DNA from: Patescibacteria group bacterium
GTDB taxonomy: Bacteria; Patescibacteriota; Minisyncoccia; Phycocordibacterales; SBAW01
Reading direction: 5' to 3'
Length of the DNA stretch: 38,277 nucleotides
Assembly (NCBI GenBank): GCA_028864875.1
Contig: JAGWLV010000004.1
Location: 1-38,277 of the forward strand
Below, piece by piece: positions 1-8,164 of the stretch (position 1 is its first letter; each line of letters starts with the position of its first letter). The notes below the pieces were generated by a model. That model was not told the origin of the DNA, did no database searches, and worked only from the letters and a program-made list of their open reading frames with translations. A program made the translations under genes and the position numbers.

Positions 1-378
1 ACCGACGAGCGCCTCAAACGCATTGGCCAAGAGGATGCCGCGCGCGCGGCCAGTGTCCTTCTGCTCGCCGCGGCTCAGAAGCAAATAGTCGTTCATCTGT
101 AGCTCGTTGGCGATTTCTGCGCACGTGGTCGCGTTGACGAGCGCCGCGCGGTACGCAGTGAGCTCCCCTTCCGTCTTGTCGGGAAACTGCGTGTAGAGTT
201 GGTGCGTGACGACGAGCTCTAAGACCGCGTCGCCGAGAAACTCGAGACGCTCATTGTGCCCGCGCGCGGCATCGCGGTGCTCATTGAGGTAGCTGCGGTG
301 CGTAAACGCCTGCCGCAGGAGCTCGGGGTCCTTGAACCGGATACCCGCAGCCCGCTCAAACGTGGCAAAATCTTTCAT
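1..378 (-). CDS. rnc: Ribonuclease III, N-terminal part (runs off the window start)
   Basis: Reverse-strand translation from ATG at 378 reads [57 protein letters not shown]..., the RNase III signature ([12 protein letters not shown]). No stop before base 1. Confidence 0.93.
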   Translation of the reverse strand, partial: [126 protein letters not shown]

Positions 379-389
379 CACTTTTTGGG

Positions 390-1343
390 CTATTTTTTAG
401 ATTTGGGTTTTTTGTCTGACTTTTTGGGAGATGCGTCCGCTTTGGGCGGCGTGCGGATGAGCTCGACCGCCTTGCCGATGAGCGGCACGATGTCTTCGTA
501 GAAATTGAGCTCTACGGCATCGTCGAGCTTAAACCACTTGGCGTCATCGAGCCCGCCGCTTTGCTTCAACACGACCGGCGTGTGCGGAGACTGTGCAAGA
601 AAGTACGTCACGTGCTTGCGCTTCTTGCCCGTCTTCGGATCGGAGGCGACGTACTCGTTTTCGCCGAGCTTGTGCTCGAGCACTATGTTGAGCCTCATTT
701 CCTCTTGTATCTCGCGCACGGTCGCTTCCTCGAGCGTCTCGCCCTTTATCTTGTCGCCCACCCTGCCCTTGGAGAGCGTCCAGTGGCCGAAGATGTCATG
801 CACGAGCGCGAGGTACACTTCCCCGCGATGGCGGCTGTACACCACCGCGCCGCCGAGGCGCTCGACGGGCATTTCCGCATAGGGCACTTCTTTGCGCTTG
901 CGGCCGATTTCGTCCTTGCCCGGCTCACCGAGCTCTTTGTACACGGCGCCGAGGACACCGTTGACGAAGCGGCCGGAATTTTCGCCGCCATAACTTTTGG
1001 CCAACTCTATCGCCTCGTTGATGGCGACTTTGGCGGGCACGGCGCCGCGGTCGGCGAACAGCAATTCAAAGAGGCCGAGCCGCAGCACATTGCGGTCAAC
1101 GGGCGCGATGCGGGCAATAGGCCACTCCGGCGCCGCCTTTTCTATAATCAGGTCGAGATCCTCGCGTCGCTCGATTGCGCCGCGCAAAAGGCCTTCCATA
1201 AACGGAAGGTCGGCGGCACCGGAGGCGAACTCACGCACATTGCGCAGGAGTGCTGCATGCGCGCCCTCTGCGCCCAAGTTACGTGAGTCCCACTCGAAGA
1301 GTGTTTGGAGGACTACTGAGCGTGAAAGGTGCCGATTGGCCAT
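390..1343 (-). CDS. nusB: NusB antitermination domain fused to a C-terminal NUDIX hydrolase domain
   Basis: N-terminal ~140 aa is NusB-like (SRSVVLQTLFEWD..., PVDRNVLRLGLFELL, VAINEAIELAKSYGGENSGRFVNGVLGAVYKEL). C-terminal half carries a near-complete Nudix box (GDKIKGETLEEATVREIQEEMRL; consensus Gly replaced by Arg). Single ORF. Confidence 0.9.
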   Translation of the reverse strand: MANRHLSRSVVLQTLFEWDSRNLGAEGAHAALLRNVREFASGAADLPFMEGLLRGAIERREDLDLIIEKAAPEWPIARIAPVDRNVLRLGLFELLFADRGAVPAKVAINEAIELAKSYGGENSGRFVNGVLGAVYKELGEPGKDEIGRKRKEVPYAEMPVERLGGAVVYSRHRGEVYLALVHDIFGHWTLSKGRVGDKIKGETLEEATVREIQEEMRLNIVLEHKLGENEYVASDPKTGKKRKHVTYFLAQSPHTPVVLKQSGGLDDAKWFKLDDAVELNFYEDIVPLIGKAVELIRTPPKADASPKKSDKKPKSKK

Positions 1344-1414
1344 CTTCTATTTTTAAGAACACCCGCAACACAGAACCGAACCAAAGCTCAAAGCAAATGT
1401 ATCCGGGGCCGAAA

Positions 1415-1624
1415 TTACTTCTGCGCCTGAGCTTTGTCTCCCTTCTTGGCCTTGGGGGTCATGTCGATGACCACGCGGCCACGGTAGCGCCCGCACGTCG
1501 GGCATGCCCGGTGGGACAGACGGCTCGCGCCGCACTCGCACACCACAAGCGCGCCCGCTTTGAGCGCGTGGTGGGAGCGGCGGCTCCGCGTCTGCGACCG
1601 ATTGTGCCTCATGCGCACTACCAT
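1415..1624 (-). CDS. rpmF: 50S ribosomal protein L32 (zinc-binding type)
   Basis: HNRSQTRSRRSHHALKAGALVVCECGASRLSHRACPTCGRYRGRVVI; two CxC/CxxC pairs typical of bL32. Confidence 0.88.
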   Translation of the reverse strand: MVVRMRHNRSQTRSRRSHHALKAGALVVCECGASRLSHRACPTCGRYRGRVVIDMTPKAKKGDKAQAQK

Positions 1625-1644
1625 GGCTTAAATATAACACATGA

Positions 1645-1688
1645 GGCCAAAAAGCAAAACCCCGCCCTTGATATCCGGGGGCGGGGTT
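1645..1688 (-). terminator. Rho-independent terminator
   Basis: AACCCCGCCC(1658-1667)/GGGCGGGGTT(1679-1688), 10-bp stem; T-rich tract follows on the minus strand. Confidence 0.8.
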
Positions 1689-1697
1689 GGGTGGTGG

Positions 1698-1916
1698 CTA
1701 CTCGCCACCGTGTTTGCGGCCGCTTATCCAACTGCCATTTACGAGCAGAGGAGTGTCGGGCTTCTCCTTGCGGTAAGAGCAGAATTTCGGAATGGGCACC
1801 ATTTCACCTTTCATCTGATTTCGTGAACTCTTCCGCAGGCAAAGGACGTCCTCTCCTTGTATGCCTTCGTTATGAGCACACCCCTTACATGGGGAGCGCT
1901 TCTGTATATCTGGCAT
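1698..1916 (-). CDS. Small cysteine-rich hypothetical protein
   Basis: MPDIQKRSPCKGCAHNEGIQGEDVLCLRKSS...KFCSYRKEKP. Four Cys; lies between rnhB stop and a terminator. Start chosen at internal Met so as not to overlap rnhB. Confidence 0.5.
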   Translation of the reverse strand: MPDIQKRSPCKGCAHNEGIQGEDVLCLRKSSRNQMKGEMVPIPKFCSYRKEKPDTPLLVNGSWISGRKHGGE

Positions 1917-1960
1917 TGCCTCCTCGGTCTTTCTGATACGCTCGTACAGTCGCCGCCACT

Positions 1961-2572
1961 CTACGCCCGCGCGGGGGTGGCAGTCAACCCCAAAAATGAA
2001 CAGTAGCTGAGGCGATGAATCTCGCACGGACCGTGCGCCCGCAGCGCGCGGTAGTGCTCGGGGGTGGCATACCCTTTGTGCGACTCAAACCCATATTGCG
2101 GATATGTGGCGCTGAGCTGCTCCATCAAACGGTCACGCTCAACCTTGGCCACAATCGAGGCGAGGCTGATGACCGGCACGCGCAAGTCCCCGCCTATGAC
2201 GGTGCGCTGCATGTACTCCTTCGGCGCGCGCAGAAGGCCGTCGAGCAGCACGGTCGAGGACGACGGATCCCCCATCTGCCGCACGCCCGACCACGCGGCC
2301 TTGCGCACCGCGCGCGTAATGCCAAAGCGGTCAATATATGAATGCGTCGAAAACTTAACTGTATAGCATACGTCGCCTTGCGCAACACGCCGCAGCACTT
2401 CTTCATACAGTGTTTCACGTTTGAGCGCAGTGAGAAGTTTGGAGTCGGTCACGCCTTTAAACTCCGCCCGTATATCAAAACCCGGAAGGATTGCGACCAC
2501 TCCGACGGCGACCGGACCGGCGAGGGGCCCGCGGCCCGCCTCGTCGACTCCAATCAACACCTCCTCCAACAT
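1961..2572 (-). CDS. rnhB: Ribonuclease HII
   Basis: IGVDEAGRGPLAGPVAVGVV, TDSKLLTALKRE, ISLASIVAKVERDRLM: RNase HII motifs. Confidence 0.95.
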   Translation of the reverse strand: MLEEVLIGVDEAGRGPLAGPVAVGVVAILPGFDIRAEFKGVTDSKLLTALKRETLYEEVLRRVAQGDVCYTVKFSTHSYIDRFGITRAVRKAAWSGVRQMGDPSSSTVLLDGLLRAPKEYMQRTVIGGDLRVPVISLASIVAKVERDRLMEQLSATYPQYGFESHKGYATPEHYRALRAHGPCEIHRLSYCSFLGLTATPARA

Positions 2573-2628
2573 TACATTTATTATACATGCCCTGGGTCAA
2601 GCCCTGCCCCCGGCGGTATACTCCAGTC

Positions 2629-5619
2629 ATGTCTGCGCGGTTTGCTCCACTCCACGTCCACTCGCACTACTCGCTCCTTAAAGCGCTACCGAAAATCCCC
2701 GACCTCGTCGCGCGCGCAAAGGCACTCGGTGTCGAAAGCCTCGCACTCACCGATTTCGACAACCTCTACGGCGCCGTCGAATTTTATAAAGAATGCAAAA
2801 GTGTGGACATCAAGCCCATCATCGGGCTCGACCTCTCGCTCCACGGCGGCACGCGTGTTGTTTTGCTGGCCAAAAACACGGAGGGTTACAAAAATCTTAT
2901 CGCTCTGGTCTCCGAGACCCACAAAACCAATCCCCAGGGAGAGCCTGCGGGTCTTGAGCTGCTGCACGCGCGCCGCGGCGGGCTCGTTGCGCTCACGCGC
3001 GAGGAGTCGCACGAACTGCGCGACATTTTTGGCGAGGACTATCATGCGCTCCCCATGCAAGAAATCTTTTACCTCAATCCTGAAGATGAGCGCGCGTGGG
3101 AGGTCTTGCGTGCAATAGAAAACCGCGGCCCCGCCGACGAAGGGTCGCTCACCGACGAGGATGACCACTCGTTTATTTCAGAAAGCGGCATGGAGGAGAG
3201 GTTCGGCCCAAAGGCGATGGAGGAGTCGCTGTGTATCGCAAAAAAATGTAACCTTGAGCTCACACTCGGCAAATTTGTCTTTCCCGACTTCCCTCTCCCG
3301 CCCGACAAAAGCGCCGACGACATGCTGCGCGAGTTGTGCGAAGAAGGGTTCATAACCCGCACCCTCGCTGAGAGTATAGACGTACGCGAGCGGCTTGAGT
3401 ACGAGCTCGGCATTATCAAGATGAAGGGCTACGCGGCCTACTTCCTCGTCGTCGAGGACCTCATCCGCTTTGCGCGCGAACACGACATCTACTACAACAT
3501 CCGCGGCTCGGTTGCAGGATCCATCGTCACCTACCTCCTGCGAATTACGAAGATTGATCCACTCATGTATCAGATACCGTTCGAGCGCTTCCTCAACCCC
3601 GAGCGCCCGAGCGCCCCTGATATCGACATGGACTTCGCCGACGACCGGCGCGACGAGGTTATTGAGTACGTGCGCGCAAAATATGGCGCTGACAAAGTCG
3701 CCCAAATCGGCACCTTCGGCACGATGCTCGCGCGCGGCGTTGTCCGCGACGTCGCGCGCGCGCTCGGCTACCCCTACGGCCTCGGCGACCGGGTAGCCAA
3801 AGAGATACCCTTCGGTAGCCAGGGCTTCCCCATGACGCTCGAGCGCGCGCTCGCAGAACATCCGGAACTCAAAAAAATTTATGACAGCGAGCGCGAAGCG
3901 AAAGAAATCATCGACCTCGGGCGCAAAATAGAAGGCTGCGCCCGCCACGTCGGCGTGCATGCCGCGGGTGTCGTCATTTCGCCTTCGCCGCTCACCGACT
4001 ACACGCCGCTCCAGCTCGACCCGAAAGGCGGCAAGCTCATCACCCAGTACGACATGTACAGTGTGGGCGACGACGGCGGTGTCGGGCTCACCAAATTCGA
4101 CTTCCTGGGTATCCGCAACCTCACAATGCTGCAGCGCTCGGTGGCGCTCGTCGAGCGCCTGCGCGGGCACGCCATAGACATTGAGGCCATCCCGCTCGAT
4201 GACAAAAAGACGTTCGATATGCTCTCGCGCGGACAGACCGAGGCGACCTTTCAACTCAACGGTGCGGGCATGACGCGCTTCCTCAAAGAGCTGCGGCCGA
4301 CGACTATCCACGACATCAACGCCATGGTCGCGCTCTATCGCCCGGGGCCCATGCAGTTCATCCCGCAGTACATCGAGCGCAAGCACAACGCGCGGCTTGT
4401 GCGCTACCTTGACCCGAAGATGGAGCCGATTCTCAAACAAACGTATGGCATTTTGGTGTACCAGGACGACCTGCTCATCATGGCGCACGACCTCGCGGGC
4501 TACAGTTGGGGCGAGGTAGACAAGTTCCGCAAAGCGGTCGGCAAAAAAATTCCTGCGGAGATGGCCGCGCAAAAAGAAAAGTTTATTAAAGGATGCACGG
4601 AGCACTCCGCGTGGCCTAAAACCAAAGCCGAAGAGGTGTGGAATTGGATAGAGCCCTTTGCCGCCTACGGCTTCAACAAAGCGCACTCCGCGAGCTACGG
4701 GCGCGTGGCCTATCAAACCGCGTACATGAAGGCCAACTATCCGGTCGAGTATATGGCCGCGGTGCTCTCCTGCGAAGCAGGCAACATCGACACGGTTGCC
4801 ACCATGGTCAACGAATGTAAGCGCATCGGCATCCCTGTGCTGCCACCGAATGTGAACGAGAGCTTCGGCGACTTTACCGTTGTCGCAGGCGATAGCCATA
4901 ATATAAACGGCGCAATCCGTTTCGGGCTCTATTCGATAAAAAACTTCGGGCGGGCGGTGGCCGACGACATCATAGCCGAGCGCAAGCGCGGCGGGGCATT
5001 TACGACGCTCGGGGACTTTTTGACCCGCATCAAGAGTCAAGGCCTCAACAAAAAAGCGCTTGAGAGCCTCGTCGGGTGCGGCGCGCTCGACGAGTTCGGC
5101 GAGCGCGCCGCCATGCTCGCAAGCATCGAGATGCTGCTCAAGTTCCATAGAGACTCGACCGAGGACCACGGCCACGACTCGCTCTTTGCCGGTATGGCCG
5201 AGACGGCAGAACCCAAGCTCCCGGCCGTTGCCTCCGCAACGCTCGAGGAGCGTTTGGGGTGGGAGAAGGAGCTCCTCGGCCTCTATATCTCGGGCCATCC
5301 GCTCGACAAATTCAAGGACAAACTCGCCAGAACCCCCATGACCATCGGGCAGCTGCGGCAAAAGGCCATCGTGGGCTCGACCGCTATCGCGGCCGGCATG
5401 ATAGAAGACATACGCACCATTTTGACCAAGGGCGGCGACCAGATGGCGTTCATCAAACTGGCAGACTTCAACGACTCGATAGAAGCGGTCGTCTTTCCAA
5501 AAAATTTCTCCGAGCACAAAAATATTCTCCGGCGCGACTCGTGCGTGGCGCTCAAAGGCCGGCTCAGCAGTCGCAACGGCGAGCTCTCACTTGTCGCCGA
5601 GCAGCTACAAGCGCTATAG
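2629..5619 (+). CDS. dnaE: DNA polymerase III subunit alpha
   Basis: PHP start (FAPLHVHSHYSLLKALPKIPDLV), PDIDMDFADDRRDEVIEYV, GPMQFIPQYIERKH, FNKAHSASYGRVAYQTAYMKANYPVEYMAA, C-terminal OB-fold. Start placed at ATG 2629 rather than the track start 2491. Confidence 0.95.
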   Translation: MSARFAPLHVHSHYSLLKALPKIPDLVARAKALGVESLALTDFDNLYGAVEFYKECKSVDIKPIIGLDLSLHGGTRVVLLAKNTEGYKNLIALVSETHKTNPQGEPAGLELLHARRGGLVALTREESHELRDIFGEDYHALPMQEIFYLNPEDERAWEVLRAIENRGPADEGSLTDEDDHSFISESGMEERFGPKAMEESLCIAKKCNLELTLGKFVFPDFPLPPDKSADDMLRELCEEGFITRTLAESIDVRERLEYELGIIKMKGYAAYFLVVEDLIRFAREHDIYYNIRGSVAGSIVTYLLRITKIDPLMYQIPFERFLNPERPSAPDIDMDFADDRRDEVIEYVRAKYGADKVAQIGTFGTMLARGVVRDVARALGYPYGLGDRVAKEIPFGSQGFPMTLERALAEHPELKKIYDSEREAKEIIDLGRKIEGCARHVGVHAAGVVISPSPLTDYTPLQLDPKGGKLITQYDMYSVGDDGGVGLTKFDFLGIRNLTMLQRSVALVERLRGHAIDIEAIPLDDKKTFDMLSRGQTEATFQLNGAGMTRFLKELRPTTIHDINAMVALYRPGPMQFIPQYIERKHNARLVRYLDPKMEPILKQTYGILVYQDDLLIMAHDLAGYSWGEVDKFRKAVGKKIPAEMAAQKEKFIKGCTEHSAWPKTKAEEVWNWIEPFAAYGFNKAHSASYGRVAYQTAYMKANYPVEYMAAVLSCEAGNIDTVATMVNECKRIGIPVLPPNVNESFGDFTVVAGDSHNINGAIRFGLYSIKNFGRAVADDIIAERKRGGAFTTLGDFLTRIKSQGLNKKALESLVGCGALDEFGERAAMLASIEMLLKFHRDSTEDHGHDSLFAGMAETAEPKLPAVASATLEERLGWEKELLGLYISGHPLDKFKDKLARTPMTIGQLRQKAIVGSTAIAAGMIEDIRTILTKGGDQMAFIKLADFNDSIEAVVFPKNFSEHKNILRRDSCVALKGRLSSRNGELSLVAEQLQAL

Positions 5620-5651
5620 TATCTGCGGCTGCACTATAGAGGAGTCCTGTC
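5591..5651 (+). promoter_or_regulatory. Promoter and leader with CGGCTG motif, plus SD
   Basis: TTGTCG(5591-5596)-18 nt-TATAGT(5615-5620)-5 nt-CGGCTG(5626-5631)...GGAG-7 nt-ATG(5652). Confidence 0.65.
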
Positions 5652-6203
5652 ATGGCTCTCACCTACTACAGGGTCCTCGACAGGCCCTGGCGCAAGCGCT
5701 TCCTCACCTATCGCTATGCGTACCAGTGGATGCGCAACCCGGACCCGGGAAGTCCGTTCGAGAAAATGAGCAAAAAGTTCGCCCGGCTCCCCGACTGGCT
5801 TATGTTCATATGCCTCGCCTTAAGCGGGCGCGACGGCCTCGTGTTCGTTAATCAAGACGGCACGCCCGTGGGCCACGTGTTTTACCACAAACGCAAGGAC
5901 GGGTGGCACCTCTTCTCCATCTACAGCGGGCGGCGTGGTCTCGGGCGCCACATGCTGCGGAGCTTCCTGCTCTATGCGGAGTCGCAACACGCCTACAATG
6001 TGCGCCTCGGCAGCGACAACAATGATGCAATGCGCAAGTTGCGGCGCGATGCGCTCATGCGCATGTGCAATCTGCCGTTTGATCTCATTGCCGGTCCAAG
6101 CGGGTGGATTACCATCGGAGACCGGAGGAACAACCTCATTGCGCGGCTTTTCAAGAAAGCCGCGGCTCAGTACTCAGCACGCTCTGCAAAAGCGGCCCCC
6201 TAG
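5652..6203 (+). CDS. Putative GNAT-like acetyltransferase / hypothetical protein
   Basis: Complete ORF with SD (GGAG). LVFVNQDGTPVGHVFYHKRKDGWHLFSIYSGRRGLGRHMLRSFLLYAE resembles the GNAT beta4-alphaA (R/Q-x-x-G-x-G) region. Family call is weak. Confidence 0.55.
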   Translation: MALTYYRVLDRPWRKRFLTYRYAYQWMRNPDPGSPFEKMSKKFARLPDWLMFICLALSGRDGLVFVNQDGTPVGHVFYHKRKDGWHLFSIYSGRRGLGRHMLRSFLLYAESQHAYNVRLGSDNNDAMRKLRRDALMRMCNLPFDLIAGPSGWITIGDRRNNLIARLFKKAAAQYSARSAKAAP

Positions 6204-6220
6204 GGCCGCTTTTGACTTTT
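6191..6220 (+). terminator. Rho-independent terminator overlapping the CDS end
   Basis: AGCGGCCC(6191-6198)/GGGCCGCT(6203-6210) followed by T-rich tract. Confidence 0.8.
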
Positions 6221-6264
6221 CTGAAGCACCATCTCGGTGGGCTTTAAATTTTATACTGATGTGG

Positions 6265-6304
6265 TATAATCATTTCGGCTGAATACACTAATCGGAGGTA
6301 TGTG
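6265..6304 (+). promoter_or_regulatory. Extended -10 promoter and leader with CGGCTG motif, plus SD
   Basis: TGGTATAAT (TATAAT 6265-6270)-5 nt-CGGCTG(6276-6281)...GGAGG-6 nt-ATG(6305). Confidence 0.7.
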
Positions 6305-6712
6305 ATGAACACTGCGAGCTTTATCCTCAGTAATGGGGACTTTCAAAATCTCGACGTACATTTCCTTGCGCACCTGAACTGCATTGGAAGCCTGGCGCGT
6401 ACCGAGTTTCGTGTGGACGGACACAGAAGCTACACCCATCTTGCCGAATTCGAATCGACACTCTCGACTATGGCGACCGATACCAACTGGGGTCGCCTGT
6501 ATGCCGATTTCTGGAAACAGGTCGAGGCGCGCATGGAAACAAACCATGTGCACGGACAGAAGTTCGTCAAAATCGCCTTGCGAACGTGCAGCGACACTAT
6601 CTGCAAAGTCGGGGTTCCATTGCTCGACACAAGTCTTGTGGAGATACTGTTCAAAGCGGTCGTTGAGGTGACCGTTGCACACGCACCGCGCAAGCACAAA
6701 ATCGCTGCTTAG
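6305..6712 (+). CDS. Hypothetical protein (135 aa)
   Basis: ORF with own promoter, strong SD (CGGAGG) and own terminator. No family recognised. Confidence 0.65.
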   Translation: MNTASFILSNGDFQNLDVHFLAHLNCIGSLARTEFRVDGHRSYTHLAEFESTLSTMATDTNWGRLYADFWKQVEARMETNHVHGQKFVKIALRTCSDTICKVGVPLLDTSLVEILFKAVVEVTVAHAPRKHKIAA

Positions 6713-6716
6713 GCTC

Positions 6717-6761
6717 AAGAATCCGTCCCCCGCCCACCGCGGGGCACGGATTCTTTTTTTA
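6717..6761 (+). terminator. Strong Rho-independent terminator
   Basis: AAGAATCCGT(6717-6726)/ACGGATTCTT(6746-6755) with inner CCGC/GCGG, followed by T run. Confidence 0.9.
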
Positions 6762-6798
6762 TATAACTGGGTGTACTATATGAACACATCTTTTCGGT

Positions 6799-8028
6799 AT
6801 GGAGGAGCGCGACCACAAAAAACTGGGGCCTGAGTTGGGACTTTTTTATATAGACCAGACCGTCGGCAAGGGACTGCCGATGTTCCTCCCCAAGGGGGCC
6901 ACGGTTAAACGCGAGCTCGAAAAATTCGTCATCGAAGAGGAGGTCAAGCGCGGTTACCTCCATGTGCACACGCCCGACCTCGCCCGCTTGGAGCTTTATG
7001 AAAAATCCGGCCACTATCCGCACTACAAGGACTCGATGTATGCACCTATAGAAACAGACGGGGACAAGTTTATGCTCCGCCCGATGACCTGTCCTCACCA
7101 CTTCCAGCTCTACCTCCACGAGCCGCACTCCTACCGCGAGCTACCCATGCGCATCGGCGAGTTGGCTCAACTCTACCGCTACGAGCAAAGCGGCGAGTTG
7201 ATGGGACTCCAGCGCGTGCGCACGTTCTGCCTTGCCGATGCGCACATCATTTGTGCAAGCGAGGAGCAGGCCGCCGAAGAAGTCTCGGGGGCGCTCGACC
7301 TCATTGAGCACATGACGAGCGTATTTGATCTTCAGCTTGGGCGCGACTACCGCTACCGGCTGTCTCTCGGCGACCGCTCCAACTCGGAGAAGTACTACAA
7401 AAACGACGCCGCGTGGGAAAAGAGCGAGGACCTTTTGCGCAAAGTGATGCACAAGCGCGGGTGCGATTTCGAAGAAGCAAAAGACGAAGCCGCGTTCTAC
7501 GGACCCAAAATCGACATCCAGATGAAGAACGTCAACGGAAAAGAGGACACGGCCTTTACCGTCCAGTACGACTTTTGTATGCCGGACCGCTTCGACCTCA
7601 CCTATGTCGCCGAAGACGGCTCTAAAAAGCGCTGTTTTGTGGTGCACCGTTCGTCGGTGGGTGCCATTGAGCGCATTATGGCGTTTCTTATAGAAAAATA
7701 CGCAGGCGCATTCCCGCTGTGGCTCGCGCCCGTGCAGGTCGCCGTGCTGCCTGTGGGCGAGGCGCACAAAGCCCGCGCGCAAGAAATTTTTGCCGAGCTC
7801 AATAAGCACAACATCCGCCCCGAGATATTTGCCGACGAGAGCCTCGGCAAGCGCATCCGCGAAGTAAAGACGCAAAAAATCCCCGCAACTTTTGTAATCG
7901 GCGATAAAGAGGCCGAGGCCGGCACAGTTTCGATCGAAAATAACCGCGACGGCAAGAAGATGGTTGAAGCGTTGGATAGGGCTATAGGGTGGCTGCTCGA
8001 GCGCATCAAAGAGCGCACCAACATATAA
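6799..8028 (+). CDS. thrS: Threonyl-tRNA synthetase, catalytic and anticodon-binding domains only
   Basis: MEERDHKKLGPELGLFYIDQTVGKGLPMFLPKGATVKRELE..., MTCPHHFQLYLHEPHSYRELPMRIGELAQLYRYE, ADAHIIC, CFVVHRSSVGAIERI: class II ThrRS core. No TGS or SAD/editing domain; a terminator lies 38 bp upstream. Confidence 0.94.
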   Translation: MEERDHKKLGPELGLFYIDQTVGKGLPMFLPKGATVKRELEKFVIEEEVKRGYLHVHTPDLARLELYEKSGHYPHYKDSMYAPIETDGDKFMLRPMTCPHHFQLYLHEPHSYRELPMRIGELAQLYRYEQSGELMGLQRVRTFCLADAHIICASEEQAAEEVSGALDLIEHMTSVFDLQLGRDYRYRLSLGDRSNSEKYYKNDAAWEKSEDLLRKVMHKRGCDFEEAKDEAAFYGPKIDIQMKNVNGKEDTAFTVQYDFCMPDRFDLTYVAEDGSKKRCFVVHRSSVGAIERIMAFLIEKYAGAFPLWLAPVQVAVLPVGEAHKARAQEIFAELNKHNIRPEIFADESLGKRIREVKTQKIPATFVIGDKEAEAGTVSIENNRDGKKMVEALDRAIGWLLERIKERTNI

Positions 8029-8030
8029 AC

Positions 8031-8058
8031 AAAAATCCCGCCGAAGCGGGAGTTTTTG
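8031..8058 (+). terminator. Rho-independent terminator after thrS
   Basis: TCCCGC(8036-8041)/GCGGGA(8046-8051), A-tract 5' and T-tract 3'. Confidence 0.8.
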
Positions 8059-8108
8059 TTGGACGACTGTTTTGGAGCTCGTCCGCTTTAACGTCTAGCG
8101 AAGCGAGA

Positions 8109-8126
8109 GAAAGAATTTATTCTTTC
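8109..8126. repeat. Inverted repeat, intergenic
   Basis: GAAAGAAT-TT-ATTCTTTC perfect 8-bp arms. Confidence 0.6.
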
Positions 8127-8164
8127 CGAGCGAGCGACGGCGTTATGAGAGCCGAAGGCTGCTC

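Noticed and set aside
2629-2760. Degenerate PHP domain in DnaE (LTDFDN instead of a His-containing motif)
   Set aside because: Substitution at this position also occurs in E. coli DnaE; not unusual enough to list as a finding.
3178-5517. 779-aa minus-strand ORF
   Set aside because: Fully antisense to well-supported dnaE; long antisense ORFs are expected in GC-rich coding DNA.
6780-6798. Alternative upstream start for thrS (ATG at 6780)
   Set aside because: Out of frame with the ThrRS ORF at 6799.
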